Source of the DNA: Parastagonospora avenae f. sp. tritici 18332-5
Lineage: Eukaryota; Ascomycota; Dothideomycetes; Pleosporales; Phaeosphaeriaceae
Direction: 5' to 3'
NCBI GenBank assembly: GCA_022559985.1
Contig: JAFJTR010000045.1
Span: 1 to 64,000 of the forward strand
Length of the DNA: 64,000 nucleotides
A model generated the notes under the pieces. It did not search any database and was not told where the DNA came from. It was given only the letters and a program-made list of their open reading frames with translations. Position numbers and translations under genes: made by a program. This document shows positions 10,942 through 22,163 of the stretch, piece after piece; the stretch's first letter is position 1, and every line of letters starts with the position of its first letter.

Positions 10942-13516
10942 ATGGCCGACTTCGAGGCAATGAAGGACACGTGGAGCGATGTTGAGGATCGGGACGGTGT
11001 CCGCCTCAGCTGGAACACATTTCCCAGCTCGCGCATGGTACGCCGGCAAGCAGCATCCATGTCACGGGACGCACGCTGACAGGTGCTACAGGAAGCCTCG
11101 CGCCTCGTTGTACCCATTGGTGCTCTTTACACGCCTCTGAAGGAGAAGACAGACACGCCATTGCTGCAGTATGAGCCCGTCGTGTGCCGGGCGCCCTGCA
11201 AGGGAGTGCTCAACCCATACTGGTATGCTCACTTGGCATGAGAGTATATACGACTGCTAAGAAGCCTTCAGTCAGGTCGATATGCGCGCCCGCGTCTGGA
11301 TATGCCCGTTCTGCCTCAACCGCAACCAGCTCCCTCCACACTACAAGGACATCTCCCAGGAACAGATCCCGCCCGAGTTGCACCCGAGCAGTACCACCAT
11401 CGAGTACCGCCTCCCCAAGCCCGCGAGATGCGCTCCCATCTTCATTTTCGTCATCGACACGTGCCAGGAGGAGGACAGCTTGAAGGCGCTCAAGGACTCC
11501 ATCATCATGAGCTTGAGCCTGTTGCCCGCATACGCCCTTGTTGGTTTGATCACATATGGCACAATGGTAGGATGAACGTATGGATTGAACGTATTGATTG
11601 CTGACACATACCAGACTCAAGTACACGAGCTCGGCTACACCGAATGCGCCAAGTCCTACGTCTTCCGCGGGAACAAGGACTACTCCACCAAGCAAGTGCA
11701 GACCATGATCGGTCTGGGCCAGATGGCAGCCCCTCGTCCCGGCATGCAGGCACAACCAGGACAGCCCGGCGGCGCCCCTCCTACCGCCGCGATGCGCTTC
11801 ATCCTCCCCGTTGGCCAATGCGAATTTCAATTGACCAACGTTCTCGAGTCACTTCAGCGGGATCCTTGGCCTGTAGCAAACGACAAGCGTGCGCTGCGAT
11901 GCACTGGTGTCGCGCTGAGTGTGGCTTCTGGCCTTCTCGAGGCGAGTAACTTCGTGAACACAGGTGCCCGCATTATGTTGTTCGCCGGTGGGCCAGCGAC
12001 AGAGGGACCCGGTATGGTCGTTGGCCCCGAGCTCCGTGAGCCCATCCGATCTCACCACGACATCGACCGCGACAATATCAAGTACTACAAGAAGGCGCTC
12101 AAGTTTTACGAGACTCTTGCTAAGCGTGTCTCGACAAATGGCCATATTGTAGATATCTTCGCTGGATGTCTGGACCAAGTCGGTCTGCTCGAAATGAGGG
12201 GCTTGGCCAACACAACTGGTGGACACATGATCTTGACGGATAGCTTTACATCCTCCATGTACAAGCAGTCGTTCGCTCGTGTCTTCAACAAGGACGCGGA
12301 CGACAACCTGCTCATGGGCTTCAACGCCGAGATGGAGGTTTTGACCACCAAGGAGTTGAAGGTCACTGGTCTCATTGGACACGCTGTATCCCTCAACAAG
12401 AAGTCCGTCAACGTGGGCGAGACCGAGTGCGGTATCGGCAACACTTGCGCCTGGAAGATGTGTGGTATCGACCCAGAGGCCAGCTACGGTATCTACTTCG
12501 AGATTGCTGGACAGGGTGGACCGAGTGGGATGACCGGTGGTGCGCCACAGGCTATCATGCAATTCCTCACATACTACCAGCATTCCTCTGGACAAATGCA
12601 CTTGAGGGGTAAGTCTTCCATTCGACAATTCGATTTCGATACTAACAACGTCAGTGACTACCGTCTCCCGTCCCATGAGCGGCCCTTCTGGCGATCCCGC
12701 ACTTGCACAATCTTTCGATCAGGAAGCCGCTGCTGTGCTCATGTCGAGAATAGCCGTGTTCAAGGCCGAGGTAGACGACGGTCCAGATGTCTTGCGATGG
12801 GTCGACCGCATGCTCATCCGACTCTGCTCGCGATTCGCTGAGTACAGGAAGGACGACCCATCATCTTTCAGGTATGTGCAATTTCGCATCTTTCGAAACA
12901 CCACGCTTACATTTTCAGACTCGAGAAGAACTTCACGTTGTACCCGCAATTCATGTTCCATCTGCGCCGATCACAATTCTTGCAGGTCTTCAACAACTCG
13001 CCCGACGAGACCGCTTTCTACCGCCATGTTCTGAACCACGAGGACGTCGGCAACTCGCTCGTCATGATCCAGCCCACGCTCGATAGCTACGGCTTCGACC
13101 ACGAAGGCGGCCAGCCCGTCCTTCTCGACTCGGCATCCATACAATCGGAAACCGTCCTCCTCCTCGACACCTTCTTCCACATCCTCATCTTCCACGGCGA
13201 GACCATGGCTGAGTGGCGGAAAGCGGGCTACCAGGATCAAGAGGGTTATGAGAACTTCCGCACGCTGCTCGAGGCGCCCAAGGAGGATGCCAAGGACCTC
13301 ATCCAGGACCGATTCCCGCTGCCCCGATTCATTGTTTGTGATGCAGGTGGTTCGCAGGCACGTTTCTTGCTGTCGAAGCTTAACCCAAGTACGACACATC
13401 AGACGAGCACGTATGGCGGTGTTGCGCAGACTGCGCAGACGATTTTCACAGACGATGTCAGCTTGCAGACGTTTATGGACCATCTGATGAAGCTGGCTGT
13501 CAGTGGAACGAGCTAA
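10942..13516 (+). CDS. SEC23: COPII coat GTPase-activating protein Sec23
   Basis: Sec23 pairs with Sec24 as the inner COPII coat and activates the Sar1 GTPase during vesicle budding from the endoplasmic reticulum. Six exons (10942-11037, 11083-11222, 11272-11566, 11615-12608, 12655-12871, 12919-13516) give 779 residues, the usual length. The start MADFEAMKDTWSDVEDRDG is followed by RLSWNTFPSSR. The zinc-finger cysteines are at about 67, 71, 90 and 93 (VCRAPCKG, ICPFCLNRN). The trunk follows (FIFVIDTCQEE, ALVGLITYGTM). The helical and gelsolin-like parts include RWVDRMLIRLCSRFAEYRKDDPSSF as separate in-frame blocks and the C-terminal FHILIFHGETMAEWR. The ending ATTGAGT-free 3' region shows no damage. 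This is the longest conserved housekeeping gene here and shows that the sequence quality is good. Confidence 0.97.
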
Positions 13517-14103
13517 GCGGGTTGAAGGGTGCGAGGCTTGGGTGATGGGGTTGGATGGTTGTAGCATTAGTGCAAGTAAAGCGATGTGGTGTAGACGATT
13601 ATATGAAGAAAATGAATCATTATCAACTTGCATGTGCGGCTTTCAAGTCAATCGTGAGTCAGTGGGGTCCAGTGGACGTTTATGATATATCGAGCCATTC
13701 CAAGATTTGGTCGGGCTAACTTTATTTTACGTGTAATAGTGAGGATTTTGGGCAGTGGTATGTATGAAGCGTCGATGCCACTACACGTTGGTGTGACATG
13801 GTGGGCCACTGTTCCTGCGGGATTGAGAACTTGTGACGAAGATTAATGAATACATACATATGTACAGTATCAATTTTCCGAATAAGTGCTTCTGATGCTA
13901 ATGCGGCTCTTAGTAAAGCATTTTTCACTGCTCGGCTCCGCGCACTCGAATGTTCTCCTCTCTTATATAGGACATGCTCCTCTAGCCCAGCCTCGTAGAC
14001 TAGTAGTTCTCTAGCAGTAGGAGTGACCAGTGGTCCGATCCTCAAATTCTCTTTGAGTTTTTATGAGTATTCGGATAATGCCAAAAGATTGACAATGTTT
14101 GAA
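13517..14103. other. Convergent intergenic region
   Basis: About 590 bp between the 3' ends of SEC23 and the small membrane protein gene. No gene is seen; it is expected to hold both 3' untranslated regions. Confidence 0.5.
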
Positions 14104-14515
14104 TCATAAAGCATTTCGACCGCGACGAAGATTAGACCATTGCCTGAATTCGAGCCACTCTTCGACGTCGTTTTGGAGTGAACGCATCGATCGTTGTTGG
14201 TTGCGTTTGATGCAGTCTACGAGATATTAGACAATGCCGTGTGTTTCCCGGGAGAGTTTGCTTACACTGGAAAGGATAGCTAAGCCACTGACGTAGTTGT
14301 TTGGAAGACAGGAGTAACGTGACAAAGATGCCGGTGACGGCGATGATGACACCAATCAGGGTGAAGATAGCTTCGTTGGACCAGGTAGACGAGGCTGAGG
14401 TGGTTGTGATTGGTCGAGCTTCGGTCGTGCTCGGTATCGCTGGGTGCGATAGTGGTACCGCGTGGGTGCATGCGGCTAGGCCACATGCGAGCAACGTCCA
14501 TGAGGTCAAGAACAT
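14104..14515 (-). CDS. Small secretory-pathway single-pass membrane protein
   Basis: A predicted 120-residue protein from two exons (14104-14216 and 14266-14515; intron GT-AG, 49 nt). I do not recognise the family. It begins with a clear signal peptide (MFLTSWTLLACGLAACTHA), followed by a short Ser/Thr/Pro-rich luminal stretch. One strong transmembrane segment follows (AIFTLIGVIIAVTGIFVTLL, about residues 50-70). The basic cytosolic tail contains CIKRNQQRSMRSLQNDVEEW. The layout suggests a type I membrane protein at the surface or in the endomembrane system. The intron choice that extends the tail to RGRNAL is preferred because it gives the helix-like acidic and basic pattern. Function is unknown. 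Confidence 0.6.
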
Positions 14516-14742
14516 GACGAGAGGATCAGGTACTTGAATTGCAATGTAGCGTTGTAAAGTTGAATATCATGAAAGGTTCTACAGAACAACCATAAGCAGA
14601 CGATTTACAGGTCTTCTCTGAAATCAATTGTAGTGACTGTATTGCGAAATCCGATATCGTCCCTTCCAAGGTTCTGTGTTGGAAGCAGTGTTTTTACATA
14701 TGCTTCTAATGGGCTCAAAGACGCGGCTCTGCTGGCATCCAC

Positions 14743-14789
14743 CCGAGCAGCAGGTAAGAAGGCGACCGAGCAGCAGGCAAGAAGGCAAC
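14743..14789. repeat. Two-copy 23-bp tandem duplication
   Basis: The unit ccgagcagcaggtaagaagg starts at 14743 and recurs with two changes at 14766. No gene is supported in the surrounding 14516-15264. Confidence 0.7.
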
Positions 14790-15264
14790 CGACCGCGCTA
14801 TCCAGGGTATGCAGCAGATACTACCGGCCTAAGCCACTACCAACGGCAGTCTCACTTTGGACAAAGAATGGCACGATTCCATTCGTGGAGGTCAGTCCGA
14901 GGCCCATACTGCTGCTGCTGCGCCTACGACGAGAACAGTTGACCCAATGATGTATGCAGTATGGCTGACACTAAACTACTTGTGCCGATTCTAGTAAATG
15001 TCATCATTGTCAGGCATGATGGATACATAGTGCGCAGCCTTACATATGAATGAGATCGGCTGAAGAAAGTTAACGATATTCCAGCCTCGTGAGGAGTTCA
15101 GCTTTCCGCGCTTTTCAACTTTGTGGCCTCTGGGAACGAGCTGATGGATTTATATGTTATCCGGCATGATCCTCGCTTCCTATAGCGCTCCGGATGTAGA
15201 GTTGGCTTCACTGAGGTAATGGATAGGGCTTGAATATGATCAAGGTATGTTTGAAGCGATCCAG

Positions 15265-15600
15265 TTAACATAATAGGATATCCCCTTCCTCGATATCCCA
15301 CTCCGTCAATCCTTTCTACTCTCTTCGCGCAAAATCTCACAAAACGCCCTACCGCCTACAGGTGCAGGACTGTATTCTTTCGCTAACAGCGTTGTCGAGC
15401 CCAAGAAGAAATAAGTCGATTCTTCGCCTTTGTTCACTCGTTGGAGTATACACGGCTTCTGACACCCGAATATAATACCGCATGTATCTGTTTCGCGGAC
15501 AGGCATGGGTGCGAGGCCCATGTATCCTCGCTTTGAGAGGATAAAGCATCGGTTGAACTTTACGCGCATGAGACAACGCACGTTAAGACTCTTCCTCTGT
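15265..15600 (-). pseudogene. Relic C-terminus of a HET-domain gene
   Basis: The minus strand encodes only the last about 105 residues of a HET-family protein. SKRGYMGLAPMPVRETDTCG, IIFGCQKPCILQR and GSTTLLAKEY align by eye with QRGYLGLAPMPAREGDSCA, LIFGCAKPCLLRR and GATTLMGKDCY at the end of the intact HET gene at 23676-25502. After EILREESRK one frame change is needed to reach WDIEEGDILLC and its TAA stop, matching WDVEEQDIFLC of the intact gene. No HET domain or start is found upstream on this strand, so this is a truncated and shifted leftover of a paralogue. Confidence 0.7.
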
Positions 15601-16763
15601 CCTAAGATCCTAATTGCATATCAGAATATAGCTGCATCTTACGTCAGATGAAAAAGAGCCCTTTGGCAATGATGAAATATGTTTCCCCAGATACCTCATA
15701 CTTTTAATATGCTGCAAAAAGGATAAGGTAATTTGACACCATGCAAGTGAAGATTGTATCATTGATACGATGGTACTTTGATTTTAACAGACCACATTTG
15801 CGCCCTGCTAGAGGTCGTTATCACTCTGACGACTGCCAGGCTAAGGAGGTGAAGCAGTGTTGCTGGCCGGGAAACGCAGCTCAGACAGCCACGCTACCCT
15901 ACTTGTCTAACTTCCGTACATGTCAGCATGAAAAGATCCACCACTGTCGGGATACACAAATCCTATCACCTGACGCTGCGCGCAAGATACCCGCCTCGGT
16001 CCTGCATCGGTCCGACTTGCGCCAAGCTTAGGTATACCTTCGTAGCACCCATGTTCATAGATCAGTAATAACATTGCCAGTCACCAAAAGAACCTAGTTG
16101 TTGTTATTCACCCGTACGATCGTACAAGGCCTACCAACAACCACCCTCAGTGCATTCAACCTCCAATTCTTATGAGTTCATAAAGCATTCTGACAGTTCG
16201 CAATAAACTTTGTTTACACCTACCTATCAAAGAGATCTAGCCATACCCTCAACATATATCATGCGGCAAAGGAAAGGCTCAATAACGTCTCGATTAGAAC
16301 GCATGCATAATCAACGTACTTCCATTCCAGAATAGTCATGAACTCTGGGCCCCAATCACGTACTGTCAAAACTTCGTATTCGAAATTCCACAAAATTTAT
16401 TCAAGCCTTCAACATTCATATAGCAGGGAGCAATAGCAAGATAAATTGTGAAGTGTCGACGAAGTCTGAAGTTACCCGAACCTCTCACAACTTGGAAGAC
16501 GATCATATTTATACGTATACAAAGCGAGGAAGTAGAAGAAGGTGTCATGTCATTTTGGTATAAATCGTGAAAATGGTCGCATGGCCCCCATAAACATCCG
16601 GTACATTGCCCACATCCACATCCGCATTGGTAAATGGTAAGAAAGTCCCGCCGCTATGCTAACAAACACCGACCTAAACCACACTTTTGCGTATTTGATT
16701 CAGTAACCCTAACGAGATCACACAGCATGTCGAAAAGTTGACTTCATGGGAAGGCAGAAAAGC
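15601..16763. other. Intergenic, no supported gene
   Basis: About 1.2 kb, somewhat AT-rich, with only short ORFs. It may hold the 3' region of the NOP15-like gene and older remains of the HET relic. Confidence 0.5.
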
Positions 16764-18510
16764 TTAGGCCTTGGCCTTCTTAGCCTTCTTTGGTTTAGCG
16801 ACGTCTTGCTCAACCTTCGCTTTGCGCTTCTTCTCGGGTGTCTCATCAGCTACGACAGCAGGTTTGGCCTCCTTCTTGGCCTTCTTGCTTTTGATCGTGA
16901 TTTCTGCGACGACAGGCTCCTCAGCGCCAGCGGCGGTCTCGGCAGCAACGTCGGACTTGCGTTTCCTGCCCTTGGTTGCCTTCTTCTCGGGGGTGGGTGC
17001 GCCAACATTAGCTGCGATCTCGGCTTGAAGATCTGCCTCGATGGCTATGGGTAGCGGCTCGGTTTCGACTTTGGCGGCCTTCTTGCCCTTCTTGGCCTTC
17101 ACTGGGGCTTCCTCGACAGGTGCTTCGGTGAGCTGGGGAGCATTTCCGTTCGTCAGCTGCTTGGGTACCGCATCGACTGTCTTCAGTGCGGGTGCATTGA
17201 ACTCGTAGTCGAACTCCTCTTTCAAGGCCTTGCTCCTGCCTGTGCGCCTCTTGTTCTCGTGCTCAACACGCTTCTCCCACTGTGCTCGCTCGACGCCGCG
17301 CTCCATCTGGAGACCGGCCTTCTTGTTGCGGGGATCGACCTTGAAGCGATCGCCAGCACCCTTGAATAGGTTCTCGTTGACCTGGTCGGCGGGAATAAGC
17401 TTGCACTTGAGGATGTGGCCGAACAGCAGGTACGAGTCCATGGTCCGCGCGACGATGTCGGCGACTTCGGTGGACTGGAACTCGACAAAGGCGTAGTGCT
17501 TGGAGGCACCGGTCTTCTTGTTGCGTGACAGTCGGAGGCGCGTGACCCGGCCGAACTGGGAGAAATACTTCTTCATCTGAGGCTCGAAGAAACCGCGAGG
17601 GACACGACTGCGCAGTTGTTAGTTTAATAGCAGTGCAGATAATGAACCATGTACGTACCCAACATAGACAACACCGGGCTCATTTGATCGAGCACCTTGT
17701 GTAGCCTTCTCCAGCGCGGTCCGTTGCTTCTTGTTAAGCTTAGGGACCGGGGCATCGTCGTCAAAATTCAAGTCGTTTTCCGGGTCGTCGCTTTCGTCTG
17801 AGCTCTCAAAGCCAGCGAGAAGTGCGGCAGTCTGGTCGTCCTCAGGGATGTCGCCCTCTGCCACCTCCTCGACGACCTCCTCGATGGGCTCCTCCTCGAC
17901 CTTCTTGCTGCCCTTGGCCTTCTTCGTCTTCTTGGCGGGTGCTTCAACGACGACTTCTTCGGTGGTCACTTCTTCGACAACTGGCACCGGCTCGGCCTTC
18001 TCCTTCTTGGCCTTCTTTGCTATTTTGGACTTCTCCTTGGACGCTTCAACGACAGGCGCCTCGTCAACTTCGGCCGCCTTGGCCTTTTTGCTCTGCTTCT
18101 TTGGTTTTGAGACTTCTGGCGCAGCCGCGACAGGCTCTGGGGCATCGCCGTTGGTATCCGCGGCGGCCTTGCTCTTCTTTTTGCTCTTGGTGACCTTCAC
18201 TACCTCTGTCACTGTCTCCTCGACAGGCTCGGCAGCAGCTTCGTCGTCAGACATGAAGTCGGCAGCTTCCTTGCGAGCAGATTTGCCTCGGGTGGTCTTG
18301 GTTACCGTCTTCGTGACAGACGCTACAGGCGTGGCTTTAGCAACCTTTGCGGGCTTGGTCGTGGCAGCGACATCGTCCGACTTTCTGGGTTTCTTCGCCT
18401 TGGGCGCAGCATCTTGCGCGCCTACACACGCGCGTCAGCAGATATACAGCAATTGGACAATAACACGACTTACTCTTGCGCTTCTTTCCTTTGGTATCTT
18501 CGGCAGCCAT
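16764..18510 (-). CDS. NOP15: NOP15-like nucleolar RNA-binding protein
   Basis: A predicted nucleolar factor for large ribosomal subunit assembly, related to yeast Nop15 and human NIFK. Exons 16764-17607, 17659-18421 and 18474-18510 give 547 residues. The first about 230 residues are low-complexity and acidic/lysine-rich with repeated KKxKK motifs, then GFESSDESDDPENDL. One RRM follows (about residues 255-335) with RNP2-like GVVYVGRVPRGFF and RNP1-like KHYAFVEF. After it comes the conserved FGHILKCKLIPADQV block that marks this family. The tail is again Lys/Ala/Glu-rich with nuclear-localisation-like PKKAKKAKA at the end. The protein is longer than yeast Nop15 because of the N- and C-terminal extensions. 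The 37-nt first exon is supported by the GT-AG intron that restores frame. Confidence 0.85.
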
Positions 18511-18826
18511 TATGAGGTTATTTGCACGTTTCGTTGGTGATGGGGCGCAATTCGTCGTGGGTGAGAAAAGTTGTCGCGGGAGCTTGGACATGTAACTTTT
18601 CTGCCGCTAGTGATTGCGCGCCAAGCCGCCTCGACATTAGGAGCCGCGAACCTGATCAGCTAAACACATCATCAAAACAACAAAGATCGTGGATCTGACT
18701 ATCCTGTACTATACCAACCACTCCATAGCCCCCATCAAAGTTGAATAAACACCATCGACTCACCAAGATTGACGTGTTTCGCACCATAGTCGTCTACCTG
18801 TCTGAACACGCTCGAGCTCGCCCAAC
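18511..18826. promoter_or_regulatory. Bidirectional promoter region of NOP15 and SMN genes
   Basis: The two start codons are 316 bp apart and point away from each other, so this segment must contain both promoters unless their 5' leaders overlap. No specific site could be assigned by eye. Confidence 0.6.
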
Positions 18827-19588
18827 ATGGCTCCAGGTATTGACATGAACGACCGCAACGCCTGGGACGATTCCTATCTCATCAAATCATGGGATCAAAC
18901 TGTCAAGGAGTACGAGGTAGGGTCTTTAATCATCAATTTCAATCATTGTTTAACCATGAGCAGAAGTATCACAGCATCCACAAGTCCGGGAAGCGACTGG
19001 AAGATGCCCTGAGCGAAGAGGAGCTCAAAGAGCTGCGAGAGTGAGTTGAAAAGTTTAGCGCATCGGCGCATGTTGACGTTTCCAGGGACCACGGAGAGTA
19101 CCTCGCTGAAGCTGAGACCTCATCTGGAGCCGTTGAAGAGACCAATGGCGGCGCGGATCAGCCAGATACCGACATGACCCACGAGGATGCTAACAATGTC
19201 GACCCTCTCGTCCAAGCAGATTCACAGCAGCAGGTACGAGATCATCGCGCAGTGCCACTTACCGAACCCTGTCTGACACAATCCAGGCACCGCATCCATC
19301 ACAGCCGCAACAGACCCAGCCGGTCGCCATTGACGATCCGGCGCGGCAGGAAGGGGCTCATGCGGCCTCAATGCCACAGGCTCTGCTCGGAACAGGTATG
19401 TTCCTCTCATCGATTTCGTAGCCCAGCCAAGAGATTCGAAGAAACATTGACAGGAAACGCTCTGACGTGAGACAGTCCAGGATGAGAATCTCAGGAACAT
19501 CATGATGTCCTGGTACTATGCTGGCTACTACACTGGACTGCACGCGGGACAGCAGCAGGTGCCCAAAGACACACCGCCAAAGCAGTAG
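18827..19588 (+). CDS. smn1: Survival motor neuron (SMN) homologue
   Basis: SMN nucleates the complex that loads Sm proteins on spliceosomal snRNAs. Five exons (18827-18916, 18964-19040, 19086-19233, 19287-19395, 19476-19588) give 178 residues in frame. The N-terminus carries the Gemin2-binding helix pattern (NAWDDSYLIKSWDQTVKEYE, then KYHSIHKSGKRLEDALSEEE). The C-terminus has the YG-box oligomerisation motif (NIMMSWYYAGYYTGLHAG), which is diagnostic. The central Tudor domain of animal SMN is absent, as in fission yeast Smn1, and is replaced by an acidic Gln/Pro-rich linker. The length fits the short fungal form. It is divergent from the NOP15-like gene. Confidence 0.88.
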
Positions 19589-19880
19589 TGGCAGACCCAT
19601 GTCGAGAACCACGTGTACAGTGTCACTGACCGACAACGGGTCGAACGGCTGTCGACATTTTGCAAACCAGGAGAAACATCGTGGCTGGGTCCTGACGGGT
19701 GATGAACCAATGAAACGCTCATGACAGCCTCGCCTAGTGTGGCGCTCTCCGCAACTGTCAACAGTTCGTGCCTCACAACCTTCGGAACCCAAGGCAGCGA
19801 GATGACCAGTCTAGCCATGTTCATGCGGCGAAAAGTCTTCCAGCCTCAACGGCGAGTCAACGCTTAGGGTGTGCCAATAG

Positions 19881-20138
19881 TTAAATCGGAGTGTTAAGAT
19901 CTTGGGTTACCGCATTTGGGGTGACTAGGCGTAAGCGAGACGGATCTGCGACAGTACCGCGACAAACCTCGAACCCATCTACAACAGTTCGGGCTTCATC
20001 CGACCCTGGCCCTGCTTGCGCATCGTCACAATCTGTTGATTCTTGCAGCACCTGCAGCTGTTTCTGCAGTGCATGCGCAGTGCCCAGCATGTCATGTTTC
20101 GCCATGTGGGCGGCCTGCTGGCCCGCTGTCAATTTCAT
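19881..20138 (-). CDS. Small hypothetical ORF
   Basis: An ATG-initiated ORF of 85 codons between the SMN and cupredoxin genes, on the opposite strand. It starts MKLTAGQQAAHMAKHDMLG and contains a Gln/Leu-rich helix-like stretch (HALQKQLQVLQES). No family is recognised, and it may simply be a chance ORF in the cupredoxin upstream region. Confidence 0.25.
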   Translation of the reverse strand: MKLTAGQQAAHMAKHDMLGTAHALQKQLQVLQESTDCDDAQAGPGSDEARTVVDGFEVCRGTVADPSRLRLVTPNAVTQDLNTPI

Positions 20139-20396
20139 GCGTAGATTTATAGCTGCGGATGTCCCAGGCAGACCACTTCCGTTCCATCCATTCTTGCCTC
20201 ATAACTGTCCCGGTTCCACTTTCGTTCTTCCTCTTCTACGTATTACTGTCTCGAGCCGGCTCACTTGTAGTGCCTTTTCTGTCCTTTACACCACTACTTC
20301 TTCACAGTACATTCTATTGCTTGCAGTGCAGGCACTTTACATTCTTTCAACCAAACCCTTTTTACGACACAAACAACTAGCAAAACCTTAGTCATA

Positions 20397-21264
20397 ATGA
20401 AGTACTTTGCAGCACTATCCGTCGCGGCCAGCCTCGCTGCCGCTCAGGGCGACATGAAGGTTATGCACCTTGCGGCCGCAGCCGCTACAGGCCCAGCTAC
20501 ACACACCGTAAGCCACATCTGAGCATCAGACATAAAGCAAGCCTAACAGTTTTCATAGGTCGTCGTTGGTGGTCTCACGCCCGTAGCGACCGGAATGGCG
20601 CCCGCCCTTCTCTACACCCCCGAGTCCATCACCGCCAAGGTCGGCGACATGGTCATGTTCCAATTCATGCAGAAGAACCACACCGTCACTCAATCCACCT
20701 TCGCCGACCCGTGCCGAAAGATGGACGGCGGTATGGACTCTGGCTTCATGGCCAACCCCGAGGGCAAGCCTGGCGTCACCTGGAATATGACCGTTGAGAC
20801 CGAGGAGGCTCTTTGTACGTTCTCCCCTAACCACCCCCTTCACATGTTTCCTGAGACTAACAAATTGATAAGGGTTCTACTGCAAACAACAAAACGGCAT
20901 CCACTGCGGCAAAGGCATGGTCTTCAGCATCAACGCCGCCACCACCGGCGACAAGACAATGGCCGACTTCAAGGCCCTCGCCGTCTCCACCAACGGCACC
21001 TCCCTCACCCCCGGCGGCCTGCAGAACGTCGATCCCGGCGCGGCCGCCGCCCCCACCACAGTCACCGTCGAGGCCGGCGGCATGGCTACCCACTCTGCTG
21101 CTCCTGGCGCTCCCCCTGCTGCCGGTGCGCCCCCTGCAGTCGTTGGCGGACAGGGCCAGGACGGCCAGGGCTCCGCTTGCTCTTGCAGCTGCTTGTGCGG
21201 CATGAACAGCTTCCCTGCGAGCGCCGCGATCAACAACTTTGGCGGATTCCCTGGATTGATGTAA
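20397..21264 (+). CDS. Secreted cupredoxin-like protein with cysteine-rich tail
   Basis: A plastocyanin-like blue-copper fold protein of the fungal extracellular serine-rich type; its physiological role is unknown. Exons 20397-20507, 20559-20814 and 20873-21264 give 252 residues. The signal peptide is MKYFAALSVAASLAAAQG. The cupredoxin domain (about residues 35-150) starts VVVGGLTPVATG and contains SITAKVGDMVMFQF. Candidate copper ligands are the His of KNHTVTQSTF, the Cys of WFYCKQQNG, the His of GIHCGKGM and the Met that follows. A low-complexity Ala/Pro/Gly linker is then followed by ACSCSCLCGMNSFP, an unusual CxCxCxC cluster, and a hydrophobic end (NNFGGFPGLM). No clear GPI signal is seen. 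Confidence 0.85.
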
Positions 21265-22163
21265 AGCGTTTAACCTCGCGGATGAGGATGGATATTTGTA
21301 ATACGAAGGCGATGGGCTTTTGATAGGCTTGCAGATGGGATGATGGATGGTGGAGAAAGCATGATATACCAACAGTTATGTTAGGGCTGAGCTGGGCGTT
21401 TAAAGCATTATACCGATAATTTCCAGTGCTGTGGAAGTGCTGACTTTGTGTTTGGCTGGGGGTTTGTGAAGTAGAAAAGACAGTCAGAATCGAATCCAAG
21501 AGATGCGAATATTTTAATGTTCTTTGTGTGCCTTCGTTGCTTGTGAGGTTTGCGGTGATAGTGGTGGTCGAGAAGGTGAAACTTTCGAGGGTCGGTGGAT
21601 AGATGCGATCCGGGAAATTCTTATGGTTGCGTCTGTGAATTCACATGGAGAGAAGCTCCACGGAGACGCTACATTTACACTGCGTGATAGGTAGTCTTCA
21701 TAGGTAATTTCGACGATGTTGTTCTTGGAGCTCCTGGTTATAGCTTCAACCCTGAACGAAGCCTGAGCGACTTGCAAAGCTAAAGTCAATACATGCGAGT
21801 AATTGTAGGACTTGTGGGTGGACCTGAAGCAAAGCTAGATTTGTTCGTGATTAGAGCAGAACATTTATGAGATGTAAAGAATTTGTGGGTCGGACTGCTC
21901 GATTTTGCTGTGTGATTAGTAGGATTAGCAAGTTTGTAAGCTCAAGGGCACCAGTCATTAGTGGATTATGTAGCGGAAGGCGAGTTGAAGCTATGGCGTG
22001 GTGCAAAAGCAGAAGACGCGATGGGCTAACATCACAGCAGATGCAAAGCGCAAGTTGATATATTGGCATCGCTATCCAACACTTGCCCCTGAAATCCTCC
22101 AAAACTCCAACTCATGAAAATTGCGTGGCGTGTACGTTGTCGTCGTTGTCGCTTGTAGGTGAT
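21265..22163. other. Convergent intergenic region
   Basis: About 900 bp between the 3' ends of the cupredoxin and SERF-like genes. A 91-codon minus-strand ORF at 21514-21789 has no recognisable features. No gene is called. Confidence 0.45.

Noticed and set aside
11849..12676. Minus-strand 275-codon ORF inside SEC23
   Set aside because: Antisense shadow of a highly conserved SEC23 exon.
13920..14060. Possible tRNA-like fold with a ggtccgatcct box
   Set aside because: No matching A-box, acceptor stem or anticodon arm could be paired around it.
17731..18540. Plus-strand 269-codon ORF opposite the NOP15-like gene
   Set aside because: It is the antisense shadow of the Lys/Ala/Glu-rich tail, which yields long Ser/Leu/Phe-rich antisense frames.
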